A stretch of DNA of 15,655 nucleotides from DUZB01 sp964407525 (GCA_964407525.1 CAYOWC010000091.1:1-15655), one strand, 5' to 3'. Positions 1 through 8,298 are shown, numbered from the stretch's first letter. The notes: a model not told the origin generated them from the letters alone. Numbers and translations: made by a program.

Positions 1-1593
1 CGGTACCCGGACCGGCCGGCGGTGGTCTTTTTGGGAGAATCGTTCAGCTACAGCCGCCTCCGGGATCTGAGCGAGCGGTTTGCCGGCGCCCTGGAAGACA
101 TGGGGATCAAAAAAGGCGACAAGGTCATGATCTATATCTCTAACTGTGTCCAATGGGTCATCGGATTTCTGGCCATCCAGAAACTGGGCGCCGTTCTTGT
201 GCCGGTAGCTCCCATTTACACATCCTTTGAGATCGAATACATGGTCAAGGATTCCGGTGCGGAAACAGTCATCTGCCTTGATACAAACTTCTGCTATGTA
301 AAAGAGATATTGGATAAAACAGGGTTGAAAAACGTGATTGTCACCAATATGGTGGATCTGCTCCCTTTCTGGAAGCGGTCTTTAGGAGTCCTGTTTGATA
401 AAATTCCCACCGGAAAAGTTGACAAGGACAGCCGGGTCCGTTCCTTCCGGTCGCTCCTGAAACATTCCCCCCTGTCGACACCGGTTTCACTGGACCCCTG
501 GAAGGATCTTGCCTATATTCTTTACACGGGAGGGACCACGGGATTTCCCAAAGGCGTCCCCGGAAACCATATCGGAATGACCTCCTACGTGAATGATGTA
601 ACGGAAGATGTGGCGGGAGTGCATCTGAAAGAGGGAGAAGACGTGTATATAGCCGTCAATCCCCTCTTTCATATCATGGCGCTGGGCCTTTGCATGGCGC
701 TCGGTCTGAACAAGGGGAACTCGGTTTTGCTCATGCCCGTCCCCCAAGTGGATGCCGTCATGAAAACCATCGAACGCAACAAAGCGCGTTGGTTCCTGGG
801 GGTTCCGGCTCTCTATCGCATGATCCTGGAAAACGACCGCCTGGACTCCTACGATCTCAGCTCCCTCACCTATTGTTATTGTGGTGGAGACGTCCTGCCG
901 GCAGAAGTGTTCAACCGCTGGAAAGAGCGTTTTGGAATTCCCATCTATCAGGTATATGGATCCACTGAAGCGGGACACGTGACTTATAGTCGGATTGGAA
1001 AGGACCCGAAACCTAATACAATTGGGCTCCCCCTCAACAGCCGGCGATGCATAGTGGTTGACCCGGACACGCTGGAACCAGTGAAACCCGGTGAAACAGG
1101 CGAACTCCTCGTGACCTCCCCTTACACCTTGAAGGAATATTGGAAAAAACCTGAAGAAACAAAACGATCCTATATCGAGATCAACGGGGAGATCTTCTAT
1201 CGGATGGGCGACTTTGTGAGCCAGGATGATGACGGGCAGCTGGTGTACATGGAAAGATCAGCCGATGTGATCAAACATAAAGGATACCGGGTCTCCGCCT
1301 CGGAGGTGGAAGCGGTATTGCTGGATCATACAACAGTCATCGGCGCATGTGTCGTGGGAGTTCCGGACAAAAAAGTGGGAGAACGGATCAAAGCCATTGT
1401 GGTCATGAAAGAAGATGCAAGGGGCGTCGGAGGGACGGATCTTATCAAATGGTGCAGGGAACGATTAGCATCCTACAAGGTTCCGGGATATATCGAATTT
1501 CGAGACATGCTGCCTAAAAGCAAGGTAGGCAAACTGCTCAGAAGGGAAATTCGAGATGAAGAACGCAGGAGAATAACAAAAGATAAGGCTTGA
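1..1593 (+). CDS. AMP-dependent acyl-CoA synthetase/ligase (5' partial)
   Basis: ANL-superfamily adenylating enzyme that activates a carboxylic acid to acyl-AMP and then to acyl-CoA. The substrate cannot be read from the sequence; a fatty or aromatic acid is likely. Numbering from the GTG at base 22, the phosphate-binding loop YTGGTTGFPKG is at about residues 168-178, YGSTEAG at 312-318, the GD and R of the hinge region at 396-412 with GYRVSASEVE after it, and the catalytic lysine is K504 in KVGKLLRRE near the C-terminus. The set is complete, so the enzyme should be active. The frame stays open to base 1 and reads RYPDRPAVVFLGE, typical N-terminal family sequence. The true start therefore lies to the left, and the GTG at 22 is not the real start. 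The receiver gene follows 22 bases later and may be co-transcribed. Confidence 0.93.
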   Translation, partial: RYPDRPAVVFLGESFSYSRLRDLSERFAGALEDMGIKKGDKVMIYISNCVQWVIGFLAIQKLGAVLVPVAPIYTSFEIEYMVKDSGAETVICLDTNFCYVKEILDKTGLKNVIVTNMVDLLPFWKRSLGVLFDKIPTGKVDKDSRVRSFRSLLKHSPLSTPVSLDPWKDLAYILYTGGTTGFPKGVPGNHIGMTSYVNDVTEDVAGVHLKEGEDVYIAVNPLFHIMALGLCMALGLNKGNSVLLMPVPQVDAVMKTIERNKARWFLGVPALYRMILENDRLDSYDLSSLTYCYCGGDVLPAEVFNRWKERFGIPIYQVYGSTEAGHVTYSRIGKDPKPNTIGLPLNSRRCIVVDPDTLEPVKPGETGELLVTSPYTLKEYWKKPEETKRSYIEINGEIFYRMGDFVSQDDDGQLVYMERSADVIKHKGYRVSASEVEAVLLDHTTVIGACVVGVPDKKVGERIKAIVVMKEDARGVGGTDLIKWCRERLASYKVPGYIEFRDMLPKSKVGKLLRREIRDEERRRITKDKA

Positions 1594-1615
1594 TCTGATC
1601 GTGGGAGATGGTAGA

Positions 1616-2137
1616 ATGGTGGAAAGTATACTCAGCGGTAAACGACTGTTGGCGGTGGACGACGAACCGGACATTCTGGAGACTCTGAAAGAACACCTGG
1701 AGGATACGGAAGGGCTGCTTTTGGACCTGGCAGCAGATTATGAAACAGGATATCATCTGATCCGCTCCTGGACCTATGACATTGTCATCCTGGACATTAT
1801 GGGGGTTCGTGGATTTGATCTTCTCAATGCCGCGGTCGCCCTGGGATATCCCGCGGTCATGCTCACAGCCCATGCCCTGACGCCTGAAGCCCTTAAAAAA
1901 TCCGTTGAGCTGGGGGCCAGGGCCTTTCTCCCAAAAGAAAAAATGCCGGATATCGTCTCTTTTCTTGAAGATGTCCTGACTACAACGCACCAGAAGGGGT
2001 GGCTGCGCGTGTTTGATCGTTTGGGAGGGTTTTTCTCCAGAGCCTTTGGAGCGGAGTGGCAAAAAAATGAAAAAGAGTTCTGGGATGTTGTAGTCTCAGG
2101 GAAATACAACCCGGAACCGGTGATTCTGAAAAAATAG
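1616..2137 (+). CDS. Stand-alone response-regulator receiver protein
   Basis: Single REC-domain protein of 173 aa, expected to take a phosphoryl group from a histidine kinase. The acidic pair D15-D16 (VDDEPD), phospho-acceptor D60 (DIVILD), T84 (MLTAHA) and K107 (FLPKEK) are all present, so phosphorylation should work. After the REC fold (about 1-122) there is a tail of about 50 residues rich in Trp and Phe that I do not recognise as a DNA-binding or enzymatic output domain. The ATG at 1616 is preferred over the GTG at 1601 because GGGAG lies about 9 bases before it. The gene follows the acyl-CoA ligase by 22 bases, which suggests one transcript. No cognate kinase is in view. It could act by protein-protein contact, but that is inference. 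Confidence 0.88.
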   Translation: MVESILSGKRLLAVDDEPDILETLKEHLEDTEGLLLDLAADYETGYHLIRSWTYDIVILDIMGVRGFDLLNAAVALGYPAVMLTAHALTPEALKKSVELGARAFLPKEKMPDIVSFLEDVLTTTHQKGWLRVFDRLGGFFSRAFGAEWQKNEKEFWDVVVSGKYNPEPVILKK

Positions 2138-2149
2138 TATTTTACTTCT

Positions 2150-2327
2150 ACCTAAAATCTGCAATTAGCTTTTAGCTATTGGCCGTTAGCTTAAAGGATT
2201 CAAACATTTGAATACCTTTTTACTATATTGAAGCTTTCATTTTTTGATGCCAACCTAATGTAGCCGGAAATAACCGATATCGTACTGCTAATAGCTAACG
2301 GCTAACCGCTAATTGCAGCTTTTAGGT
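2150..2327. repeat. Imperfect inverted-repeat element, about 178 bp
   Basis: Terminal arms of 20 bases (2150-2169 and 2308-2327) are reverse complements with one mismatch (acctaaaaTctgcaattagc against acctaaaaGctgcaattagc). Inside each arm are shuffled copies of the words TTAGCTATT and CCGTTAGC. No ORF lies within. It may be a small non-autonomous mobile element or a structured intergenic repeat. It lies between the receiver gene and the DUF2333 gene. Confidence 0.7.
2193..2220 (+). terminator. Possible weak terminator hairpin after the receiver gene
   Basis: The perfect dyad ATTCAAA-CA-TTTGAAT (2198-2213) is flanked by AAAGG and ACCTTTTT, which can extend the stem past a bulged A and end in a T-run. 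The stem is AT-rich and the loop is tiny, so termination strength is doubtful. It lies inside the larger inverted repeat. Confidence 0.3.
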
Positions 2328-2402
2328 TCTATATTTCCCCATACCATTATGGCCAGCCATCCTCATTGGTCCTGAAAATCTGCGATTCAAATCGGATACG
2401 TA

Positions 2403-2432
2403 TTGACAAATACCCTATTCAGCTCTTAAGAT
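2403..2432 (+). promoter_or_regulatory. Candidate sigma70 promoter for DUF2333-hypA
   Basis: A perfect -35 TTGACA (2403-2408) is followed after 18 bases by TAAGAT (2427-2432, four of six matches to TATAAT). It sits about 120 bases upstream of the DUF2333 start and points toward it. The call is based on sequence match only. Confidence 0.4.
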
Positions 2433-2550
2433 CGGATTGGAATATCGTAAAGGATGTTGCATTGCATTCTCCACTTCGGTTTTCAGACGGTGTTGCCCGA
2501 TAATCGGATGCGGGGATAGACCTGGTTTACAGAAAAGGGGAGGCAATAGG

Positions 2551-3501
2551 ATGGTGAGCGGAAAGCAGAAAGAAAAAGAGAAAAAGAATAACAAATTTAC
2601 TATCGGCGTTGTAATCCTTGTCCTGATCATTTTCACCTTGGTCGTAATGGGCATCAATTCAAGAAAACCGGATTTCATTGAGCCAGCAAAACAGGAAACC
2701 AAGGTCAAAGGGGCTGCCTTTATCCGGACGAACCAGATCCTCATTGAACAGTTCGCTGGAAACTGGCTGCCCAACGATATCTTCTGGCCTACGGTTCTCT
2801 TAGACAATATGCCCAATTTCCAGATTGGGGAGCTGGAAGTCGTTCGATACAATGTTCGGGTCCTGCGAGACAGTCTTTCGAGAATGCGAACAACAGACAA
2901 ATTGGATGCGCGGGCCGAAGGGGCCTTTACAGCCCTTTCAAACGACCCGTATAAATGGTGGTTCCCCTCTGCGGAAAAAAGATGGAAAAAGGCCTACAAC
3001 GATCTGGAAATGTTCTATCAGGGCCTTGCCGCTGGAAAATCCCATTTTTACCCCAGGGCAGACAACCTCGTGGTACTCCTGAAGGAATATATTTCATTGA
3101 TGGGCGGCGTCAACACAAGACTCATCAACGCGCCGAAACGCAAAGAAAAAGTCATAGTCATAAAAGGCGATAAAGAAACAGGCGCCAAAGAGGTTGAACT
3201 GGACCTTCCCTGGCACGAAATCGACGACAATTTTTATTATGCCCAGGGTGTGGCTTATGCCCTCTATGAATCTTTTAAGGCCATACGCGTAGATTTCAAA
3301 GCGGTTTTGAAAGACAAAAATTCAACACTTCTCGTTGACAAGATATTAGAAGGTCTCAGGAAATGTTATTTTGAACCCCTGTTTGTTTTTAATGGTTCCA
3401 CCGGAAGCATTTTTGCCAACCATTCTCTCAACCTCTCAGGCATGTTCAATGACGCCCGACAGAAAATTGATTCTCTGACCTTTGCTTTGAAAGATGGTTG
3501 A
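2551..3501 (+). CDS. DUF2333 family membrane-anchored protein
   Basis: A 316-aa protein whose central part (for example NWLPNDIFWPT, LLDNMPNFQ and the later YKWWFPSAE) resembles the uncharacterised DUF2333 family as I remember it. Function is unknown. A short Lys-rich N-terminus (about 1-15) precedes one hydrophobic segment (about residues 16-35, VVILVLIIFTLVV). The protein is probably anchored by its N-terminus with the bulk in the periplasm. The ATG at 2551 was chosen because GGGGAGG lies about 7 bases upstream and the TM segment then sits at the N-terminus; the frame is open back to 2437 but that extension looks non-coding. hypA begins 26 bases after the stop, so the two are probably co-transcribed. 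Confidence 0.8.
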   Translation: MVSGKQKEKEKKNNKFTIGVVILVLIIFTLVVMGINSRKPDFIEPAKQETKVKGAAFIRTNQILIEQFAGNWLPNDIFWPTVLLDNMPNFQIGELEVVRYNVRVLRDSLSRMRTTDKLDARAEGAFTALSNDPYKWWFPSAEKRWKKAYNDLEMFYQGLAAGKSHFYPRADNLVVLLKEYISLMGGVNTRLINAPKRKEKVIVIKGDKETGAKEVELDLPWHEIDDNFYYAQGVAYALYESFKAIRVDFKAVLKDKNSTLLVDKILEGLRKCYFEPLFVFNGSTGSIFANHSLNLSGMFNDARQKIDSLTFALKDG

Positions 3502-3527
3502 TTCGTTTAAATTAAGGATGCGTACAA

Positions 3528-3869
3528 ATGCATGAGATGTCCATTGCCCAGAGCCTACTCGATATCGTCCGTGACGAAATGAAAAAGCATGGGGTCACCG
3601 TGCTTAAGTCAGTTCGGGTTCACATAGGCCAATTATCTGCTATTGTCCCTGAATCCCTCTCTTTCTGTTTCGATATTATGACATCGGGAACCGACTTGGA
3701 GGGAGCGAAACTGGTTACGGAAATGATTCCGCTCCGAGGAGTATGCAAAAAATGCAAAGGGGAGTTCGAAATAGAGAACTATGCCTTCGAATGCCCTCTC
3801 TGCAGCAGTCCCGAGATCGATACCATATCGGGACAGGAACTTTCCATCGTGGACATGGAAGTGGAATAA
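3528..3869 (+). CDS. hypA: Hydrogenase nickel-insertion protein HypA
   Basis: A 113-aa nickel metallochaperone that works with HypB to load Ni into NiFe-hydrogenase large subunits. The N-terminus MHEMS carries the conserved His2-Glu3 nickel-site residues, which fixes the start at 3528. AAGGA lies about 9 bases upstream. The structural zinc site is visible as C73-x2-C76 and C89-x2-C92. Length is normal for the family. It follows the DUF2333 gene by 26 bases. It is separated from hypB by 289 bases that hold a terminator-like hairpin and an inverted repeat, so hypA is probably transcribed apart from hypBFD. HybF is a close paralogue name; HypA is preferred from context. Confidence 0.96.
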   Translation: MHEMSIAQSLLDIVRDEMKKHGVTVLKSVRVHIGQLSAIVPESLSFCFDIMTSGTDLEGAKLVTEMIPLRGVCKKCKGEFEIENYAFECPLCSSPEIDTISGQELSIVDMEVE

Positions 3870-3881
3870 AAAAAATGGCTC

Positions 3882-3907
3882 ATCGCGGATTATCGCGATA
3901 TTTTTTT
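3882..3907 (+). terminator. Rho-independent terminator after hypA
   Basis: The stem ATCGCG (3882-3887) pairs with CGCGAT (3894-3899) around a 6-base loop, then a run of seven Ts (3901-3907). An A-run lies on the left (about 3868-3875), so it may act in both directions. It starts 13 bases after the hypA stop. Confidence 0.65.
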
Positions 3908-3934
3908 CTGTTTTCGAATAGACCATGCTCAGAT

Positions 3935-4063
3935 GCCAGGTGTCAGGTGTCAGGAAAAAACCGAGGCCATTCTGCGTATTCAATGTGATAACAAATAGTT
4001 ACGCCTTGTGTAATCGCAAATCATGAATAGTAAGTACTGAGACACTGACACCCGACACCTGAC
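3935..4063. repeat. Inverted repeat between hypA and hypB
   Basis: The left arm at 3935-3953 (gccaggtgtcaggtgtcag) is nearly the reverse complement of a right arm at about 4045-4063 (ctgacacccgacacctgac), with two mismatches over 19 bases. Each arm is built from a short direct repeat of GGTGTCA. About 90 bases lie between the arms with no ORF I would support. It looks like a dispersed intergenic repeat of the host. Confidence 0.6.
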
Positions 4064-4104
4064 GCCTCGGTTCGGAAAAAGGTGATTCTGCACGCTAATC
4101 CACG

Positions 4105-4135
4105 TTGAGCCGAAAAAATTAACGAGGCTGATAAT
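4105..4135 (+). promoter_or_regulatory. Candidate promoter for hypBFD
   Basis: TTGAGC (4105-4110) and GATAAT (4130-4135, five of six matches) are separated by 19 bases, slightly long. The predicted start of transcription would leave a leader of about 15-20 bases holding the AGAGGA ribosome site (4145-4150) of hypB. Weak evidence, but the terminator upstream makes a promoter here likely. Confidence 0.35.
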
Positions 4136-4158
4136 AACCATTACAGAGGAAATAAATC

Positions 4159-4812
4159 ATGAAGGTTTCAGTAGTCAAAAATATATTGGAAGCAAACGAT
4201 CGTATCGCCATGGAAAACCGGGCATTGTTCGATGAGAATAACATGCTGGTATTCAACCTGATGAGTTCGCCGGGGGCAGGGAAAACGAGTCTGCTGGAGA
4301 AAACCATTGACGTTCTTAAAAACGATTTAAATATAGGGGTCATTGAGGGCGATATTCAGTCCTCCCAGGACGCAGAACGAATCGCTGAAAAGGGGATTCC
4401 CGCTGTCCAGATCAATACCGGTGGGGCATGCCATCTTGATGGAAACATGATTCGGAACACTTTCCAGGAATTTGATTTCAACAAACTGGATCTACTCGTG
4501 GTGGAAAATGTGGGAAACCTGGTCTGTCCGGCCGAATTCCAAGTTGGAGAAGACTTCAAGGCGATGATCCTGAGCGTCACCGAAGGAGAAGACAAACCGT
4601 CCAAATACCCCCTTATGTTTCGTGAGTCCAAAGTACTCCTCATCAACAAAATTGACTTAATCCCTCATCTCGACTGTTCCCTTGAAAGTTTTAAAAAGGA
4701 GGCGTTGAAGGTAAATCCAAACCTGACGGTCTTTGAAATTTCGTGCAAGACAGGAGAAGGTATTGATGCCTGGTGCGATTGGCTCAAAACCCAGGTCAAA
4801 TCGAGAAAATAA
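4159..4812 (+). CDS. hypB: Hydrogenase nickel-insertion GTPase HypB
   Basis: A 217-aa SIMIBI-class GTPase that powers nickel delivery to NiFe hydrogenase together with HypA. The P-loop SSPGAGKTS is at residues 36-44, the switch region EGDIQSSQDAERI at 63-75, the intersubunit metal site residues C91-H92 (GGACHLDG) and C123 (NLVCPAEF), and the guanine-specificity motif NKID at 163-166. It lacks both the N-terminal CxxCGC nickel site and any His-rich stretch, so it is the minimal form and probably relies on HypA or another chaperone for nickel. AGAGGA lies about 8 bases before the ATG. hypF starts 15 bases after the stop. Confidence 0.97.
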   Translation: MKVSVVKNILEANDRIAMENRALFDENNMLVFNLMSSPGAGKTSLLEKTIDVLKNDLNIGVIEGDIQSSQDAERIAEKGIPAVQINTGGACHLDGNMIRNTFQEFDFNKLDLLVVENVGNLVCPAEFQVGEDFKAMILSVTEGEDKPSKYPLMFRESKVLLINKIDLIPHLDCSLESFKKEALKVNPNLTVFEISCKTGEGIDAWCDWLKTQVKSRK

Positions 4813-4827
4813 AGCTTCCAGGCAGGT

Positions 4828-7155
4828 ATGAATAAAAGGGTCAGAGGGACTATCGAAGGTATTGTCCAGGGAGTTGGATTTCGCCCCTTTGTCTATCAAC
4901 TTGCGCAGCGTTACGACCTTACAGGATATGTCAACAATACATCGGCCGGAGTGGTTCTGGAAGTGGAAGGCGCCGGAGAACAAATCCAGGCATTTCAACA
5001 ATCCATCACATCGGAAAGCCCTCCCCTAGCCCATATCGCAGTCGTAACCTGGAAAGAAACACCTCCGAAAAATGATGACCGTTTCAGCATCATCACCAGC
5101 AGGGTCGGTAACGAAAGATCCGCTCTCATTTCTCCGGATGTGAGCATCTGCTCCGATTGTCTTTCAGAGATGATGGATCCGCTTGACCGGCGATACCGAT
5201 ACCCGTTCATCAACTGCACCAACTGCGGTCCCCGATATACCATCATTAAGGATGTCCCCTATGACCGGGCCGTCACCACTATGAAGACTTTCTCCATGTG
5301 CTCCGTTTGCAGGGATGAATATAAGACCCCTGATAACAGGCGTTTTCACGCACAGCCCAATGCCTGCTGGGATTGTGGACCGGTCACTTCACTGCACGGA
5401 AACATAGGGGACATTCTCTCGTGCAATGATCCCGTTCAAGTGGCGACCGATCTCTTAGCGAAAGGACATATCCTGGCTATTAAAGGCTTGGGGGGATTTC
5501 ATCTCGCTGCGGATGCAGCCAACCATAAAGCCGTTATTCATCTGAGAAAACGTAAACACCGGGAAGAAAAACCTCTTGCCATTATGGTGAAGGACCTGGA
5601 GGCTGCCCACAGCATTGTTCATATAAACCATTCGGAGGCTGCGTTGCTCACATCCCGCCAGCGTCCTATCGTTCTCTTGAAAAAGAGGCGTTCTCACGGC
5701 CTTTCCTTGCAGGTCGCTCCTGGGAATAAATATGTGGGCATTATGCTGCCCTACACTCCTCTTCACTATCTGTTGATGGAGGGACCCTATGTCGCCCTTG
5801 TCATGACCAGCGGCAACATCTCCGAGGAACCAATAACCATCAGCAATGAAGAAGCATTCCAGCGACTCCGAGATATTGCCGATTATTTTCTGGTCCATAA
5901 CAGGGACATCTACCTCAGAAGCGATGACTCGGTCCTGCGTGTGGTTGCAGACGTTCCAAGGCAGATAAGGCGTTCCCGTGGGTATGCTCCGGAACCCGTT
6001 TTCCTGCCGGAAACCATGAAAGGAATGCCTGCCGTTCTCGCAGTAGGGGGCGAGCTCAAAAACACCGTCTGCATGACCAAAAAAAACCGCGCTTTTTTGA
6101 GTCAGCATGTAGGGGACATGGAAAATCTGGAGACATTTGAATTTTTCCAAATGACCATATCCCACCTGAAAAGGATCCTTGACATCTCACCGGAACTGAT
6201 TGCCTGCGACCAGCATCCAGACTATTTGAGTTCCCGATACACAAGAGCTCAACAGGATCAACAGGGATGCCCCACCGTCGCCATTCAGCATCACCACGCC
6301 CATATTGTCAGCTGCCTTGCTGAAAACGGTGCATCAGGACCTGTCATAGGTGTCGCCATGGACGGTACGGGCCTTGGGCCCGATGGCGCCATATGGGGTG
6401 GGGAATTCATAATGGCAGACCTGGTTTCCTATACGCGGAAGGCCCATCTGGACTACATTCCCCTTCCCGGGGGAGATGCGGCCGCAAGAGAACCGTGGCG
6501 CATGGCTCTGGTCTATCTTCACAGGGCATTTTCAAACGAGCTTTACCGCCTTCCCATTCCGTTTGTTCAAGATCTGGATAGGGAAAAAGCTGAGCTCATC
6601 ATACAGATCGCGGAAAAAGGAATTAATTCACCTTTGACTTCCAGCTGCGGCAGACTTTTTGATGCGGTATCCGCCCTTCTTGGAATGCGAAAAACCATCG
6701 CTTTTGAGGGGCAGGCCGCCATTGAATTGGAAATGTGCCTCAACCACAGGGAAAGAGATCAGTACCCCTGGCAACTGAAAACAGATGGAGAGGACATTCT
6801 GATGGTAACGGATGATGTGATCCGGGCAATCGTAAGTGATCTTATTCAGGGAACGAGCGCAGGCATAATCAGCGCCCGTTTCCACAACACACTCGTGGCC
6901 ATGTTTCTGAAGGTGTGCAGCAGGATCAGGGAAGAATCCGGAATCAGGGAAGTCGCCCTGAGCGGAGGAGTTTTCCAGAATGCCAGTCTGCTGAGCGGTC
7001 TTTCACAAGCCCTATCACAATCAGACTTCAAAGTGTACACCCATGCTCGGGTTCCCGCCAACGATGGTTCCCTGAGCCTGGGACAGGCGGTTTGTGCCGG
7101 GATGTCATCCGCCGGATTTAAAGGAGAATTTGAGGTTTCCTATGAAATACGTTGA
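4828..7155 (+). CDS. hypF: Carbamoyltransferase HypF
   Basis: A 775-aa enzyme that uses carbamoyl phosphate and ATP to carbamoylate the C-terminal cysteine of HypE, the first step toward the cyanide ligands of NiFe hydrogenase. The order of domains is standard. First comes an acylphosphatase-like domain (about 1-90, with GIVQGVGFRPF). Next are two Cys4 zinc fingers (C108, C111, C130, C133 and C158, C161, C180, C183). A YrdC-like domain follows (about 200-385, KGLGGFHLAADA and KHREEKPLAIMVKD). Last is a Kae1/TobZ-like domain with HHHAH (488-492), DGTG (512-515) and the late motif LSGGVFQNA. Length is typical and no key residue is missing. It lies 15 bases after hypB and overlaps hypD by 14 bases, so translation of the three genes is probably coupled. 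Confidence 0.97.
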   Translation: MNKRVRGTIEGIVQGVGFRPFVYQLAQRYDLTGYVNNTSAGVVLEVEGAGEQIQAFQQSITSESPPLAHIAVVTWKETPPKNDDRFSIITSRVGNERSALISPDVSICSDCLSEMMDPLDRRYRYPFINCTNCGPRYTIIKDVPYDRAVTTMKTFSMCSVCRDEYKTPDNRRFHAQPNACWDCGPVTSLHGNIGDILSCNDPVQVATDLLAKGHILAIKGLGGFHLAADAANHKAVIHLRKRKHREEKPLAIMVKDLEAAHSIVHINHSEAALLTSRQRPIVLLKKRRSHGLSLQVAPGNKYVGIMLPYTPLHYLLMEGPYVALVMTSGNISEEPITISNEEAFQRLRDIADYFLVHNRDIYLRSDDSVLRVVADVPRQIRRSRGYAPEPVFLPETMKGMPAVLAVGGELKNTVCMTKKNRAFLSQHVGDMENLETFEFFQMTISHLKRILDISPELIACDQHPDYLSSRYTRAQQDQQGCPTVAIQHHHAHIVSCLAENGASGPVIGVAMDGTGLGPDGAIWGGEFIMADLVSYTRKAHLDYIPLPGGDAAAREPWRMALVYLHRAFSNELYRLPIPFVQDLDREKAELIIQIAEKGINSPLTSSCGRLFDAVSALLGMRKTIAFEGQAAIELEMCLNHRERDQYPWQLKTDGEDILMVTDDVIRAIVSDLIQGTSAGIISARFHNTLVAMFLKVCSRIREESGIREVALSGGVFQNASLLSGLSQALSQSDFKVYTHARVPANDGSLSLGQAVCAGMSSAGFKGEFEVSYEIR

Positions 7156-8230
7156 TGAATATAGAGATGCAAAACTGGCAGCAGGTCTGTCTGAAAGAAT
7201 TCGGACAATTTCTAAAAAACCTATCAGGTTGATGGAAATATGTGGGACTCATACCATGGCTATTTTCAGACATGGAATCAGAAGTCTGCTCCCGAAAACT
7301 GTTGAACTGGTATCAGGACCGGGATGCCCTGTCTGTGTCACCGCCATGGAAGAAATCGATCGATCTGTAAAACTGGCACAGACGGATGGGGTTATTGTTA
7401 CCACCTTCGGGGATATGCTGAGAGTGCCCGGAAGTTTCTCATCTCTCCAGGAAGAAAGTGCTCGAGGCGCCGATGTACGGATGGTTTATTCCACATTTGA
7501 CGCCCTCAAAATTGCAGAGGAAAACAGTGAAAATGATGTGGTTTTTCTCGGGGTAGGTTTTGAAACCACAGCCCCTACCGTTGCGGCAGCCATAAAAACC
7601 GCTCATGGAAATGGCCTGGCGAATTTTTCAGTACTATCCGCCCATAAACTTCTCCCGCCCGCCATGGATGCCCTCCTGGCGGGAGGGGAACTCAAGATAG
7701 ACGGCTTCATCTGTCCCGGCCACGTGACGACAATCATCGGGACATCCTCTTATGAAGTTGTCGCAGGGCAATACAAAACACCCTGCGTTGTTGTGGGATT
7801 TGAACCACTCGATATTCTACAAGGAATCCTGATGTTGGTTGAGCAAATAGAAAAGGGAAAGGCCGAGGTAGAAATTCAGTACCGACGGGGCGTAAACCCT
7901 GGAGGAAATCCAGGAGCATTGGCGATCATGGAGGAGACCTTTGAACCCCACGATGCCCCCTGGCGAGGACTTGGCATTATACCCGGCGGGGGCCTGAAGA
8001 TTAAGGATCGTTATGCAGGCCTTGATGCCAGACAACGGTTTGATTTGACGGTGCCGCCGGCCAACGAGCCTCGCGGCTGCCTGTGTGCGAACATCCTGCG
8101 CGGCGCCGCAACTCCTGTAGAATGCAAATTGTTCAGAAAGATCTGTTCACCGCGAACTCCCGTAGGTCCGTGTATGGTATCAAGCGAAGGAACATGTGCG
8201 GCCTATTACAAATACCATGCGGGCTCTTGA
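7142..8230 (+). CDS. hypD: Hydrogenase Fe(CN)2CO assembly protein HypD
   Basis: A 362-aa iron-sulfur protein which, with HypC, forms the scaffold where the Fe(CN)2CO group of NiFe hydrogenase is built. Visible motifs are CGTHT (34-38), the redox pair GCPVC (C62, C65), GVGFETTAPT (137-146), CPGH (191-194) and a C-terminal cluster of cysteines (C313, C315, C328, C335, C344, C352), several of which bind the 4Fe-4S cluster. The ATG at 7142 was chosen because MKYVDEYRD is a normal family N-terminus and TGAGG lies 6 bases upstream. The frame is open back to 7094, but that part is the hypF 3' end in another frame. It overlaps hypF by 14 bases. HypC, its obligate partner, usually lies next to hypD but is not seen here. 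Confidence 0.97.
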   Translation: MKYVDEYRDAKLAAGLSERIRTISKKPIRLMEICGTHTMAIFRHGIRSLLPKTVELVSGPGCPVCVTAMEEIDRSVKLAQTDGVIVTTFGDMLRVPGSFSSLQEESARGADVRMVYSTFDALKIAEENSENDVVFLGVGFETTAPTVAAAIKTAHGNGLANFSVLSAHKLLPPAMDALLAGGELKIDGFICPGHVTTIIGTSSYEVVAGQYKTPCVVVGFEPLDILQGILMLVEQIEKGKAEVEIQYRRGVNPGGNPGALAIMEETFEPHDAPWRGLGIIPGGGLKIKDRYAGLDARQRFDLTVPPANEPRGCLCANILRGAATPVECKLFRKICSPRTPVGPCMVSSEGTCAAYYKYHAGS

Positions 8231-8298
8231 CAGAGAAACGAGCTGAGGAGTAGAATATCATCGAGAAAGTCGTTCAACCATCATAAGGAGGATAAGCT

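Noticed and set aside
487..978. 163-aa minus-strand frame inside the acyl-CoA ligase
   Set aside because: Antisense to conserved core motifs of the ligase; no ribosome site or family resemblance.
2437..2550. N-terminal extension of the DUF2333 frame
   Set aside because: GGGGAGG directly precedes the ATG at 2551, and the extension would put a non-membrane stretch before the anchor.
5455..6165. 236-aa minus-strand frame inside hypF
   Set aside because: hypF has intact motifs throughout; this is an antisense shadow with no recognisable domain.
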